Source: Apostichopus japonicus (Eukaryota; Echinodermata; Holothuroidea; Aspidochirotida; Stichopodidae). From it: a DNA stretch of 64,000 bases. This document shows, piece after piece, positions 1 through 12,264 of the stretch (position 1 is the first letter of the stretch; each line of letters begins with the position of its first letter). The notes beneath the pieces were generated by a model. It saw only the letters and a program-made list of their open reading frames with translations. It was not told the DNA's origin and did not search any database. Location of the stretch: positions 6,508,714 through 6,572,713 of the forward strand of contig NC_092567.1 in assembly GCF_037975245.1 (NCBI RefSeq). Direction: 5' to 3'. Made by a program: the position numbers and the translations under genes.

Positions 1-595
1 GCTTAAATTACTAGAAACTAGTTGAATGCTTTTTATGTTCGTTGCGTCAATACTAAGGCCAGGGTGACAAACTTCAACGGCTGAACGAACACAAATACGA
101 ACAAGATATCAACATAAAGTAAATCGTTATACTGTTTACAACTTCAATATTGTTAAATAACATAAGAACTACGTTTGGTTTTCACTAATGTAGGTTGACG
201 CTACTTTCTTTAAGGAATCATTAAAATTTTTCTATCGGTTTACAGATTCCATCGGTTATGCGAGAAGTGTTGACCACCCCAGTCTTATTGAAAGTATCTA
301 GCAGAAATATCTAACTGTAAGTGTAGCAGTCAATGCTTTAGCTGAAATATATTTAGTAAATTAACCGCATATATGGAAACGTTAAATTTTCTGCTATGTA
401 GTTCTGTTATGATGTGTCTTATGGTGTGGTTTTTGCCCGCATCTACTGAATCCTGCTATTATATACTTTTCAAAGTAAGTAAGTCTTCAAAAAAAAGCAA
501 ATGTCGTTTTCCAGTATAGAATATTCCCAAAACACCAAATTAATAATATTATCTAATAATAATGAATGAATATATATATATATATATTTATATAG
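1..595. other. AT-rich sequence without a recognisable gene
   Basis: No open frame of useful length and no repeat could be recognised here. A short TA-dinucleotide run (about 568-590) leads into the minisatellite that follows. Confidence 0.6.
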
Positions 596-3268
596 ATAAA
601 TTGGGATAAATTGCTTGGATGGATAGTATGATGGAAAGGATGGATGTATAGGATGTATCGATAGGATTTGTTGGATAGAAGAGATATGATGGATGGATAG
701 GATGGAAGGATACGATGGAGGGATATGATTGATGGATACTCTTGATAGAATGGATGAATATGACGGATGGATAGGTTGGATGGATAGAATGGATGGATAG
801 GATGGATGAATATGATGGATGGATAAGATAGATTGGCAGGATGGATGGATAGGAAGGGTACATATGAAGTATCGAATGGATGGAAAAAAATAGATGGATC
901 GGATGGATGGATAGAATGGATAGGATGGATGGATAGGATAGCAGGATATGATGAATGGATGATAAGGATGGTTAGGATGAAGAGGATGGATGGATAGGAT
1001 GGATGGATAGGATGGATAGATAGATAGATGGATTGATGAATGGGATGGATGGATAGGATGAATGGATATGATGATATAATGGATAGATAGGATAGATTTC
1101 ATGGATATGATGGATACGATGGATTGATAGGATGAATGGAGAGGATGGATGGATTAGATTTATAGATATGACTGCTGGATGAATAAGATAAGATGGATTT
1201 ATATGATTTATATAATGGATGGATAAGATGGATGAATGAATAGGTAGGAGGAATAAGATGTATAGAATATATGGATACGATGGATTGATAGAATGGATGG
1301 ACAAGATGTATATCATAAAGGAATTCGATGGATTGATACGATGGATAGATAGATAAATTGGATAGATGTATAGGATGATGGAAAGGATGGGTGAAAATGA
1401 TGAAATGATGGGATGGATCGATAAAATGGATGGAAAGGATGTTTAAGATACATGGATACGATGGATTGATATGATGGATTGATAGGATGAATGGAGATGA
1501 TGGATGGATTAGATTTATAGATAGGACGGACGGATGTATAGAATGGATGAATAAGATGGAAGGATCGGATGGATGAATAGAATGAATAGGATGGATTGAT
1601 AGGATGGAAGGATATGGTGGATGGATAATATGGATATGATGGACGTATACAAGTGGATGGATTGGATGGATGGATAGGATGGATGAATGAATAGGATGGA
1701 TGAATAGGATGCATAAGATATATAAATACGATGGACTGATAGAATGGATGGATAAGATGTATATGATAAAGGAATTCGATGGAATGATAAGATGGATAGA
1801 TAGGATAAATTGGATGGATGGATAGGATGATGGAAAGGATGGATGTAAAGGATGGGTCGATATAATTTGTTGGATAGGGTGGATAGGATGGATGGATAGG
1901 ATAGGTGCATAGGATGGAAGGTTATGATTGATGGATAATATGGATAGAATGGATTGATATGATGAATAGATAGAATTTGTTGGATAGGTAGGATAGGATA
2001 GATGGATAAGATGGATGGATAGGATTGATAGGATGACTGGATAGGGTGGATGGATAGGATGGATGTATATGATCGATGGATGGGATACATGGATTGGATG
2101 GATTTATAGGATGTATAGGATGGGTGGAAAGGATGGAAGGATAGAATGGTTTGATAGCATGGATGTTTAGGATGGATGGATATGATGGATGGATAGGAAG
2201 AATGGATAGGATGGATGGATAGCATGGATGGATGGATATGATGTATATGATGGGTGAACATATTGAATTGATAAGATAGATGGATAGGATGGGTGGATGG
2301 ATGGATTAATAGGATGTATGGATATGATGATAAAATGGATGAATATGATGAATAAGATACATGTATACGATGGATTGATAGAATGGATGGATAGGATGTA
2401 TATGATAAAGGGATTCGATGGATTGATAAGATTGATAGATAGGATAAATTGGTTGGATGGATAGTATGATGGAAAGGATGGATCGATAGGATTTTTTGGA
2501 TAGAATAGATATGATGGATGGATAGGATGGGTGGATAGGATGGAAGGATATAATTGACGTATAATATGGATATAATGGCTGGATATGATGGATCGATAGA
2601 ATTTGTTGGATAGGTCGGATATGATAGATGGATATGATGGATGGATAAGATTGATAGGATCTATGGATCAGATGGATGGGTGGGGTTGAAATATCTGATT
2701 ATTGGATAGGATGGATGAATAGGATGGGTGGATGGATAGGATCGATGGATAGGATCGATGGATAGGATAGATGAATTAGATGGATTGGATGGATGGATGG
2801 ATATGATGTATAAGATGGATGGATAGGATGTATGTATTGGATGTATGGATAGAACGGTTGTTTAAGATGGATGGATATTATTTGTGAATAGGATGAATGG
2901 ATAGGATGGATGGATATAATGGATGTACAGAATGGAATGGTAGGATGGATGGATAGGATGGATGGATGGGGTGGATATATATGATTATTGGATAGGATGG
3001 ATGGAGGGATAGGATTGATAGGATGTATAGGATTAGTGGATAGAGGGAAGGATATGATGGATGGATAGCATGGATGAATAGGATGGATGGATAGGATGGA
3101 TGTATAGCATCGATGGATATGGGGGGTTACATATGATTATTGAATAGGATGGATCGATAGGATGGATAGATAGGTTGGATAGGATAGATTGGTGGGGAAT
3201 AATGGATTGGATGAATGGATATGATGGATTGGATGGATATACTGGATGGATTGATAGGATGGATAGGA
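596..3268. repeat. Degenerate GGATGGATA-type minisatellite, about 2.7 kb
   Basis: The plus strand is an almost unbroken series of GGATGGATAGGATGGATGG-like words, a 4-bp GGAT/GATA core with a looser 9-13-bp higher order. Some longer sub-blocks recur: an AAGGAATTCGATGGATTGAT-like block appears near 1318, 1770 and 2408, about 450-640 bp apart, which points to a higher-order duplication. The opposite strand is free of stops for long stretches and reads as Ser-Ile-His-Pro-rich peptides. Those frames are by-products of the repeat, not genes. The array stops sharply at 3268, where a dispersed repeat begins. Confidence 0.95.
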
Positions 3269-4612
3269 GTTGCGATTTGCTGCCCCCCCCCCTTGAACCC
3301 TGTGTGTCAAGAAGTAGAAGGGGTCTCATTCTCCTAGTCCTGCAGACCGATTTCATCTCAAGGCCCTATAGGCAGCGTTTCATCAGTTTTATGACAATAA
3401 CGATATATACCCTGATTGTTATGTGTAAAGTAGTACATAGCCTTTACATCTGCTGTTAACATGTGATTGATGGCTAAATGGAGGTAATATATACATGCTA
3501 TAATGTGTCAGGCATTATTTTATATATATAAGAATAATAGCTGGTTGGGCAACATGCCTACCCATCGGCTATTTACAGAATAACTGGACGGGCAAGACTG
3601 TATTTCCTGTTTTCCATGCAATTATACAATAGTGATTTTATCATCGGTCAGTTCAGTTTTCAAACTTTACACTAGTATTCTTTAGCACAACCTTAAGTTT
3701 AGACAAAAACGATAATATACCTACTCCTCACAATTGTTTCAGTCGGAGGACCCCCGCAATCCCTACATGGAATTGCATCCAACGACTCCACAGCAACACC
3801 ATCAAAACTTTCGAATCCACTTATAATCTGATTATAAAGTTTAAATCCCCATCTTAAATTTGTCGGGAATTTTGGAATGTGAACCCACGTAACCCATACA
3901 GGGAAGTCGATCCGTTTTCAGGATTGGAGATGCAAAATTACTAAAGCAGCCCCTCGATGAATGCACGTGCACTTAATCGGAAATATACACAAATTAGCCA
4001 CAAGATGTACCTCCTCCTACATGTTCTACACCCTTTCCCATATCTATGTAGACATGTGACAAATCACTTGATTGGCGTAGGAAGGGAGCAAAAAATGAAT
4101 TGGTTGAGAGGGGGTCGGGAGGCATCCCAATTAAGCAACAAATGAATGGGTCGGGGATGGGGATGGGGTGGGGAAGGCATCCCAATTAAGCTAACAATAC
4201 ACGTTTTACATTACTGTGACCCAGATGGAACACTGACAAATTTCAAAATGTTCATATTAAATGTTGATTATTTTATCCCGAAAGTTTCGATTATTTCTGG
4301 GAATTTCAACCTTTTCTCAAATTGAAACCCTTTCTTGAAAATCAAATTTGTCTTAAAATTGCCATCTGTAATTGAACCAAAATTCTCGTCATTAAACTAC
4401 TTTATCTAAAAATTAAACATCTTCTATTTATTTTGACCTCTTCTTTTATTCCCTCCATGTAAAATGTCGGATTTCTTTTTGTTTTAAACTTTCCCTTTTT
4501 TACTACAAAATTTCTATATCAAAATGTCGATTTATCATCTAAGAATATTAGCGTTTTATCTCAAACTTGTACGTTTCTCTCGAATTGCCATTGCATTTTT
4601 CGTAATCAAGAT
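3269..4612 (+). repeat. Dispersed repeat family R1, copy 1
   Basis: This segment is colinear with 49642-50810 in the same orientation. Both copies start with GTTG(C/G)GATTTGCT followed by a poly-C tract, share the phrase ATTCTCCTAGTCCTG, share CTGGTTGGGCAA, and share a long AT-rich tail with ACTTGTACGTTTCTCTCGAA. Divergence is moderate with small indels, so the copies are old. No terminal inverted repeat or coding capacity was recognised. The short open frames at 3957-4185 have no counterpart of the same length in copy 2 and are not credible genes. The tail (about 4260-4612) is built from loosely periodic TTTC-AAATTT words. Confidence 0.85.
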
Positions 4613-4632
4613 TAAACTAGCACTACTACCTT

Positions 4633-5291
4633 AAGGCCGTAATCAATCCAGCACGCCTTGGACCACCTTAACAATGTGTCATATGAACTCTAAAGACAAT
4701 GTAGAACAGAACCAAGATGCGTCTTGCCCGGTCCAAAGAGTGCTTGACCAATTTACAAGTCCATTACATCATCACTTCTTAAATTAATATAATGGGAGGG
4801 ACGAAAAAGCATTGGGCCCTAATCAAAACCAGCACGCCTTGGATCACCAAACCAATGGGTAACACAAACTCTAAGGACATTATAAAAAGAGTAACATAAT
4901 GCGTCTTACCCGGTCCAAAGAGTGCTTGACCAATGCAAATGACCACTAAATCATCATTTTTTTTAAATGAATGTAACGGAACATGAGAACAAGAAATTAG
5001 CCCTGATCAAGAACAGCAGGCCTTGGATCACCAAACCAATGTACATATGGATGCTAAGGACAATGTAGAAGAGTACCATAATGCGTCTTGCCCAGTCCAA
5101 AGAGTGCTTGACCAACTAAAATGACAACTATATCATCACTTCTTCCTTAAATGTAACGATACCTGAAAACCCATTAAGGCCCTAATCAAAACCAGCAAGC
5201 CTTTGACACCCAGCCAATAAGTCATATTACTCTAATGACAAGGTATAAGAGTATCATAATGTGTCTTGCCCGGTCCAAAGAGTGCTTAACC
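4633..5291 (+). repeat. Tandem repeat, about 180-bp unit, 3.6 copies
   Basis: Units begin with GGCC(C/G)TAATCAA-type sequence at about 4635, 4815, 4999 and 5178, giving spacings of 180, 184 and 179 bp. Each full unit carries TGCGTCTTGCCCGGTCCAAA followed by GAGTGCTTGACCAA. The last unit is cut inside that phrase near 5291. The 82-aa open frame at 5261-5509 starts in this repeat and is probably chance. Confidence 0.9.
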
Positions 5292-5648
5292 TGTACTGTT
5301 TTATCTTTTTGATGAAACCATGCTCCACAATTCTGATTCATTTTATGACATCAAGGTTAAATTCATGCACAATTCAGAACAGAAAAGGGTCTTTATTTCG
5401 CTCATCAAGAGATGGTGTTTGTTGGGTTGCACACTCCCATGCTGTATTGCACCATTCACAGCAAGTTGAAGATTGTATACTCTTCAGACTGAAATTCTTA
5501 GTAAAATGACTGCCACCCGTAAGAGATTCAGAGAACAGTATGAATTACAACTGAAATGAATCTCTGCTAATGACAAAACACACAATTATGGAGTAATCGA
5601 TGTGTCAACAGACAAGTATGGTTGGCAAAGGTACAACAGAGTAGTCAG

Positions 5649-5782
5649 CACTGGATGTGGAGAATAAACAAGAAAGTACATCAAATCTGTACAGGATACA
5701 TATTTTGTACTTAATTGGAAAGTTGGTTATCAATTTGAGTGGCAAGGAGGAGATGACTGATGATGTTATATTAATGAAGATT
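5649..5782 (+). CDS. Candidate N-terminal (death-fold-like) exon of the NLR gene
   Basis: This exon is proposed from splice signals and frame; no start codon was found. It opens after an AG at 5647-5648 and closes at ATT|GTAAGT, a strong donor. It stays open for 44 codons, while an in-frame stop lies just upstream, so splicing is required. The peptide has two likely amphipathic helices (around NLYRIHILYLIGKLV and a KEEMTDDVILMKI stretch), which resembles the first half of a DED or related death-fold domain. It ends in phase 0, and the next exon (6842) starts in phase 0. The domain call is inference from helix pattern only. The first coding exon with the ATG must lie further upstream. Confidence 0.4.
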
Positions 5783-6841
5783 GTAAGTTTTCTCTCATTT
5801 AACATGTATTTCACATAGCACAAACATCAACTGTGATCCAAATCTGGACTCTGTATTATCGTCGGTTAAGGATGTGTGTGTGTGTGTGTTAGTGAGTGTA
5901 ATTGTGGGGGGGGGGGGTAGATGACACAAATTTAGGGCTCTTCAAATGCAATCTGGATTTGTTTGCTAAGCGGGGTCTTCAACATTTTTTGGCCCAATTC
6001 ATCCTTTTGAGACATATAGTATGGCAAGACACCATATCAATTTCTAGCGATTCAGAGAGGGTCGATGTGGAGGCCTCTGTTGATTTAGCATGGATTGACC
6101 CATATATGACCCTCTGTAGTGTTCATTTACATATGGTATTGGGCATGTTGCTGTACTAAATTAGTTTTCACATTCACTAACATGATGATGTTTAACATTG
6201 TGATATGCTTTTTCGCACATATGTCAGTCGCAAGTGTACTGAACATGGAATTTCAACTTCTCTATACGCCACACAATCAAAGGAATTTTATTATGTGGTA
6301 GAAGTTCATTGCTTAACACAGGCAAGGCTATTTACAGGAATTTTCCTATTCAATTGACAGGTGAACAAACCTGCATATGGACTCGTAACAACACGATCAA
6401 TGATTAGATGAAGACATGAAGGGCAAATCGTAAGTCAGTTTCAGTTGATTTACTTTTCTCTTTAGGTTCAACGAAATGGTAATTCAACATAACATTAACC
6501 CTTGTTACCTTCTTTAACTATCTTGTAAGAGGTATTCCGGTTAATGGATATTACTATTGGAATAACAAATTATTTGCGCTTAAGTAATTTTAATGATTGT
6601 AGCACGTAGCATAGAGTTAGGCATCATTGTGGTATTGGTCTGAATTTTGTCTTGGTGTCTCTTTGTCATGTACTAATCATTGCACCTCCTAGGAATAAAA
6701 TATTCTTTCCCAACATATTTTCATTAAGTACACATTGAACCAAACCATATGCAACATCAGAACAATGTATTATATATGTTGACGGTTAACGGAACGATGT
6801 AATTATTTAGATTCCCTATTTTGCTCATGTTTATAAAACAG
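5783..6841 (+). other. Intron 1 of the NLR gene model, with TG run and poly-G tract
   Basis: It runs from the GTAAGT donor at 5783 to the ACAG acceptor at 6840-6841, where the polypyrimidine stretch is weak. It contains a short TG microsatellite (about 5873-5890) and a poly-G tract of about 11 (about 5907). Small open frames at 5902-6301 show no recognisable domain. An alternative start for the next exon is an in-frame ATG at 6827. Confidence 0.4.
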
Positions 6842-6947
6842 ATTCTCGGAAACGATGGGCAGGGGCTGTACTCACACGACTCCTTTACGCTTCGTAGACT
6901 GTCTGAAGTAAATCACGTGATAATGGAGCTGAATCCTGATCTTCAAG
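6842..6947 (+). CDS. NLR gene, linker exon between death-fold and NACHT
   Basis: This is a 106-bp open segment between ACAG (6838-6841) and CAAG|GTAG (donor at 6948). It translates to 35 residues plus one base, and its phase fits the NACHT exon exactly: the leftover G joins AG at 7176 to make a Glu codon. The peptide (GLYSHDSFTLRRLSEVN followed by MELNPDLQ) looks like the last helices of a DED/CARD-type fold, as expected just before an NLR NACHT. An in-frame ATG at 6827 could also be a start, giving a shorter protein that lacks the upstream exon. Confidence 0.65.
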
Positions 6948-7175
6948 GTAGTTGCCTTTAACTCTGACTTTGCCATTTGCGTAACTTTATTTCATTTTGG
7001 TAAAAAATGTAACCCCCTCCCCCTTTGTCATCGTAATAACACAGTAACACAATTGTATTCATTAACTAATAAACAATTAAGATGTACGTGTTCCCATGTG
7101 TGTTACTAATATATTGTTCGTAACATTTAGTCATACGTGGAACATTTACACATATTGTTTCTGTTTTTTGTTTAG

Positions 7176-8653
7176 AGAAGAAACAATTTCTGATAGCAGG
7201 TCTCAAAAGGACATATAAAGGCCAATATGATGCGATTCAACCCCTGCCATATATAAAAGATAGACTGTATTGTGTGGACAAGGTCTTTGTAGAAGGGGGC
7301 GTTGAATTTTGTCTGGCACCAGAGATAACGCCAGGCACCAGAGGATCATGGGAGCGTTTGGAATCTTACAAAAGTATTTATACTGACTTTCGGTTTAAAT
7401 CCAAGAGACGCATTTTACAAGGAGAGCCCGGGTATGGTAAGTCAACGTTAACCCTTCAGCTGGCCTACGATTGGTGTAATGACGTATCTGATTCCCCGAT
7501 GAACAATGTAGAAATACTAATTCTTCTTCGGTTAAGACAACTTGGAAGTGTAAAGTCTCTCTACAGGGCAATTAAGTCATTTCTTCTCTTCCACGAACCC
7601 CGTGTTAGCAAACATGAGATTGAAAAAATCATTCACAGTTGCTCGTTCGTCCACATTATTTTGGATGGATATGACGAGTATCCTGGCAGGGACAGCAATG
7701 ATAATGACGATGTTCACAAGATCATCAAGATGGAACTGTTTGCAGACTTTGATGTCAGCTTAACGACAAGATATCTTCCAGAATGTCTTAGAAAAGAAAC
7801 TAAGGGGGCCAAACTAACAGGGTTCGATGATAAAGCTAGGGACGAGTACATTCGCAAGGCCGTAGTAGGTAACAACGATGAGGCAGTGGAAGAAATAAAA
7901 CGATGGCTCTATGAAAACTCCATCCTTGCTGATCTTTGCCAGGTGCCTCTCATATTCGTGATGTTTGCCCACATGGCTCATGATCAGAGAGACTTCATGA
8001 AGTTCAAGTCTGTCACACAGTTCTTCAAATACATGATTAGATGTTTTTACGACCATCTGAAACAGAAATTTAAAGACAATAGAAGCAACAAGTTATATTT
8101 TCATGAAATGGAACATCATGAGCTGGACAAAATAGCTTTTGAAGGATTAAACAAGAATAACCAACAATTGTCATGGATTAAGACTGGATTTTGTCAAAGA
8201 GTCGGGCCAGAATCTTATAACCAGTATATTTCAATTGGCATTTTGGTCGAAGAAGATGAAGTGAGCGATGATTCTATTACAACTATGGTCCGTTTTTATC
8301 ATAAACTATTCTGTGAATGGTATGCAGCCCACCACCTTGTCACTCTTCTAAAGAACGCACACAATCTCTCCGATATTCTCAGGTTCTTAGATCCATTTGA
8401 TCTTCAGTACCTGTTTAGATTCGCCTGTGGTCTGGATCCCAATGCTGGAAAGAAACTCATCAACCATTTGAAGGGATTACCAGGCGGGGATAATTTTGCC
8501 ATCCTCTGTATCCTGGAACAAACTGGTGACGTCAACGACATTATGGATTCGGTGGAAGAGCTCTGCTCGCGTGAAGTTAAGATACAGGAATACGACAGCG
8601 CTCTTCTTCAAAGATCGACGACACAGTTGCTGGAGATTGCATCTAAAAATAAT
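7176..8653 (+). CDS. NLR immune receptor, NACHT exon
   Basis: A single 1478-bp exon encodes the NACHT NTPase of a NOD-like receptor, a cytosolic sensor class that oligomerises through ATP binding. It starts after TTTGTTTAG, which adds 33 residues before the first GTG-type frame start at 7274. Counting residues from 7274: Walker A GEPGYGKST at 50-58, Walker B VHIILDGYDE at 126-135, sensor-1-like SLTTR at 162-166, and the winged-helix end motif FYHKLFCEWYAAHH at 341-354. The preceding YDAIQPLPYIKDRLY and KVFVEGGVEF segments match the linker typical of invertebrate-deuterostome NLRs. The frame reaches a TAG at 8660-8662, but AAT|GTAAGT at 8653/8654 is a canonical donor, so the exon almost certainly ends in phase 0 and continues into LRR exons. 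No frameshift or missing catalytic residue was seen. Confidence 0.93.
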
Positions 8654-8802
8654 GTAAGTTAGCTAATAAATAAACAGCCTTTTACATGTTTTTACCTACA
8701 CCTAAATTAGGAACCGTTTACTTTTTCATAGTAGTTTTGTTTTCCATTGACTGTCATTGAAAACTTATTATTTCAGCCACTTTAAATCATAAAAATTTAG
8801 GT

Positions 8803-9330
8803 TTAAAGAAGATGGATAGTTTTCCTAGCTAATGAATATACAGTGGTGTATTGAGGATAATTCAATGATGTCATAGTATATTTAAACCAATCAGAATAAT
8901 CTCTGCATTTGCCAAATTGCGCTAAAACTCTTATTATACTGATGATGTATTGATAATATTGAACGTATACTTCAACATAAACACATGGAGTGTTAATTTT
9001 TGGAATTTCAGATTCTTCCGTTACGAATAAGTAGCAAGTCTTCCAATACTTTAAATAAAAGTTAAATGCTTCAAATGATTGAAATAAACCTGGAACAACA
9101 AGCCATATATGTTGGAGTGCATTGTCATCGAACCATACTAATGTAGTGACAACCCTTGCAGGGGTTGTAAAGTATGGTTTTCGAAAACATCGAAACATGG
9201 GGCGCACATCCCGGGGGCGATGTTTTTTTCCCAAACAGGTTTGCAATTACGGAGTTTTCCGCCAATCAAATTGCTCGTGACGTCAGCATAAATAATGGGC
9301 ATCGCTTCGAAGTTCGAAGACATGCACTGA
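8803..9330. repeat. Fragment of an unnamed interspersed repeat
   Basis: The stretch around 9190-9290 is an inverted match to about 12390-12490: both contain TTTTTCCCAAACAGGTTTGC or its complement, a CCCGGGGG block, and TGACGTCA/TGACGTAA-like sequence. The phrase GAACCATACTAATGTAGTGA near 9131 recurs at about 13618. The 147-aa minus-strand open frame at 8803-9246 overlaps this and has no recognised domain. Confidence 0.45.
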
Positions 9331-10088
9331 ATTACACACTGACACTTAATTAAGTCTTGTAACGGTCCATCAAACGCCCTAAGTTCCCTAACTTTACTTT
9401 TAATGCTTGAATCACACGTTGACCTTACTTATGATACATACGCTACATTCTGTTGGGTTCGTGTTTACGTTATTCAAGATTTGTGAGCCGTTCTACTGCA
9501 ATCGGAATTTGTTTCGTGGAATGGGTAGGCCTACACTAAAATCAACTTTACGAGTCTTGAATGAATATACGCAGTTTAGTGTAGTCAAGGCTTCATAATT
9601 GACGCACCCCCGTAATTGACGCACCTTCAATTATTACTAGCAACGATACAGCAGGCCACCTAAACTTTTTGCAGTCAAGCAGAATTACATTTTTCATGAG
9701 TTTGAATCCATTTCAGCTATTTGCTAACCAAATTGTGGCATTTTTTAAGCTTTTAACACCCTTCCCCCACCCCAAGTTTTGCACGTTTTGGGGGCATTTG
9801 GATATCTTACATCCTAAAAATAACCAACATTACCTCAATATGATAAGACTACTCTCTGGGACCTGACTTATCTGCGCTTAGAGGCTCAGAGCATAGCAAA
9901 CAGCATCTAAAGTCAATGGATGTGTACTAAGGCCTGGACTACAGTTAGCTAATCGACGAATGTGTCAATATTAGGGGTATGATAGAACTTGACACGGCAG
10001 ACATTTTGTGGTCAAATTCTACTCAATTGTACTGTGCATAAGAACAGAACCTTAATATTTTGAGATCATAACATTTCTGAGGAACTAC
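9331..10088. other. Intronic sequence, nothing recognised
   Basis: Short open frames (63 and 65 codons) lack splice signals or domains and look like chance. No repeat partner was noticed within the window. Confidence 0.5.
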
Positions 10089-11285
10089 CAGGGGCGTATC
10101 CAGGGGGGGGGGGGGCGCAACAGGCGCGCGCCCTCTTATTGGCCGTCACCAAAAAAAAAAAAAAAGTTTAGCCAAAACAATAAAAAAATTGATGACGACC
10201 TTTAAGTGAGATGTCGGTGATCGCTCAACCCCCCCCCCCCCCTCCCGTATGCTTTATTTTTTGTTTGCCAGAAAAAGGTTCTGGCGAAGTTCGGCGGCAT
10301 AATAGTTTTAGAAACATAGATGGTAATTGTGTTTGTATTATCACTATAAGCACTAAGTGACATGCCAGCCATACTAAATTGTGCATTTTGTGTCCATATT
10401 TACTGGAAATGTTGCTTATTATTAAGGTCGAAAAATGGATCACATATGGCCATGGGCGGCGATCCTGGGGGGAAGGGGGGATATATCCCCCCACCAAATG
10501 CCAGGGATAAGAATATTTTCATGCCTAAATTTATGCATCATCGTTAATGTACGGCTCTTTTTTAGCTTCATTTCTCGCCTACCCATAAACGCAGTGCGAT
10601 CTTTTCAAATACAGCGTCTTTATAAAGCAAGAATAGTTGACTGTAGGCTTCATTGGCCCTATAACAACAAAATGTATTATTGCGCACACGGTATTGATAT
10701 AGTACATATATGCACCCTCATAGTATTCATATAGGCCCTATAGTAGGCCTACACACGTATATGTTCCCTCGAACAGCTGAGAATCTCATGTTACCAGGGT
10801 AATGCTTAATACACGTTTCACCTGGATGCCCTAGCAATCGGTACCTAGGAATGTAACTATGTGTAATTGTGTATTGCATGTATTTAGGCCTATAATAGCC
10901 TGCATGAGGCCATTTTCTTCATCGAATCATATAAAAGAGCTCTCGAACATTCTAACGTTGCGCCTGAAACAAGATTGACAGGGGCAATTTTCCCAAAATA
11001 ACACCCGAAATTAAAAAAAAGGTATTTTGGATCCTGATTATGAGATATTTCGGACATGACATCCCTATTTTAAAGTTGGGTATATGCCGCTTGGAAACCT
11101 CGGGAAGTGCCGTTTCCGGCCATCTAGAGGGTTTTTTAATCCCAAAATGTTCTTGTACGCTTCGCGCCAACCCATGGTGGCGCTACGCTTAGATAGTCAA
11201 CAAGGTCATATCCCCCCCCCCCCCACTCGGAAGTACGGATCGCCGCCCATGCATATGGCACCATTTTGCATTTCAGCCCTTCTTC
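10089..11285 (-). mobile_element. hAT-like element, truncated copy of the 40591-41934 family
   Basis: This is an inverted near-copy of the element at 40591-41934. It begins with CAGGGGCGTATCCAGG, followed by poly-G and GCGCGCGCCC, an A-rich run, and then matches the partner through the GCGCCA hairpin module (core about 11165-11184) to CAGCCCTTCTTC near 11285. There the match ends abruptly and sequence from a different repeat family begins, so one terminal inverted repeat is missing. Open frames here (90, 99 and 116 codons) are repeat translations and are not conserved as proteins. Confidence 0.8.
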
Positions 11286-11307
11286 GATATTTTTCAGTCA
11301 CTGCGTA

Positions 11308-12264
11308 CAAGAAAAGTTTGGGTTTTTTCAAAGCCCCAGATGACCGGAAACGGCAATTCCCGAGTGTTTTATGCTGCGAATACCTAGCCCTAAAATATGG
11401 GTCTCAAGCCTGCAATTTCTCAAATTGCACGTAAAAAAGTCTGTAAAAACATTGTAATTTGTATATTCGATGGTGTTTTAAGAGAGTAGCTATTACTCGC
11501 AGTGTACTCGCAAAGACGTTTTTGAGTGTAGTAAGGGCAGTGGCGGTTTCGACACTTTCTAAGCGGAGCGCCACCACAGGTTGGCGCGGAGCGTACAGAA
11601 CATTTTTGAGTAAAGATACTCACTAGATTGCAGGAAATGACCCTTTCCGGGCCTTGTTAATTTGCAGATAAACGGAGAATAAATAGGTTTCGTCGCCATT
11701 TTGTCGGAAAATTACACCAACAGAATATGACAAATGTCAATAGGTATATGAGAGCGCAATAAAATAATCAATACTCGCGAATAAGTGAAAAGTAGTGAAA
11801 AGCTGAAAAGGGCGCCAGCAGTCCATTTGAGTCCGTCGGCGGGGGGGGGGGGCATCCGCCCCCTGACTGTATATATGGACGCTCCGCCACTACGTAAGGG
11901 GATGTTGGAGAACTGGCTGAAATGAGGCAAGTCATTGGCCTAGGACGAAGTTGTGTTACGCTTACCGGTACTCACACTCACTGCTTCCACTTTTCACGGG
12001 GCGTGAAGACGCGGTTGGGGTGACAATGTGGTCAACAGCCAGGGGACGGGCCGAGGGTCCCCCAGCAATTACTTAAATTATTACACCTATATAGTATACG
12101 TGTGCATCGGACAGATCGACAAGTATGCATTGAAAAATGGGCAGATGCACGTTTCGGAGCCTTGGTAAACATTGGGGGGGGGGGCTTATCATGCATTTGC
12201 CCCCTCAACTTTTTCATTGGGGGGCTGAGCCCCCCAAGCCCCCCCCCCGGTTCCGCCGCCACTG
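11308..12264 (+). mobile_element. Partial copy of the 50867-52100 hAT-like element
   Basis: 11308-11537 matches about 50952-51181 (shared phrase CCCGAGTGTTTTATGCTGCG). 12075-12264 matches about 51915-52100, ending in the same terminal CCGGTTCCGCCGCCACTG. The left terminus is lost at the junction with the upstream element. The middle is interrupted by the 355-bp element at 11538-11892, whereas the partner is interrupted at nearly the same place by a different element (51211-51583). Confidence 0.75.
11538..11892 (+). mobile_element. Non-autonomous hAT-like MITE, 355 bp, nested
   Basis: It begins CAGTGGCGG and ends CCGCCACTA, and is flanked by near-identical 8-bp duplications AGTAAGGG (11530-11537) and CGTAAGGG (11893-11900). 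It is an inverted copy of 53608-53983, sharing ACGCTCCGCCAC, a poly-G block, and TGACAAATGTCAATA with its complement. It contains the GCGCCA hairpin module (core 11569-11587). No coding capacity. Confidence 0.85.

Noticed and set aside
470-3356. Long minus-strand open frames rich in Ser-Ile-His-Pro
   Set aside because: They are direct translations of the GGAT minisatellite, all frames look alike, and there is no start or domain.
8654-8662. TAG at 8660-8662 as the true stop of the NLR protein
   Set aside because: A canonical GTAAGT donor lies 6 bp before it, and an LRR-like exon in matching phase exists downstream.
10952-11434. Frames containing peptides such as YASRQPMVALRLDS, repeated at several loci
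   Set aside because: They are translations of the GCGCCA hairpin module of hAT-like elements, in both orientations, with no conserved full protein.
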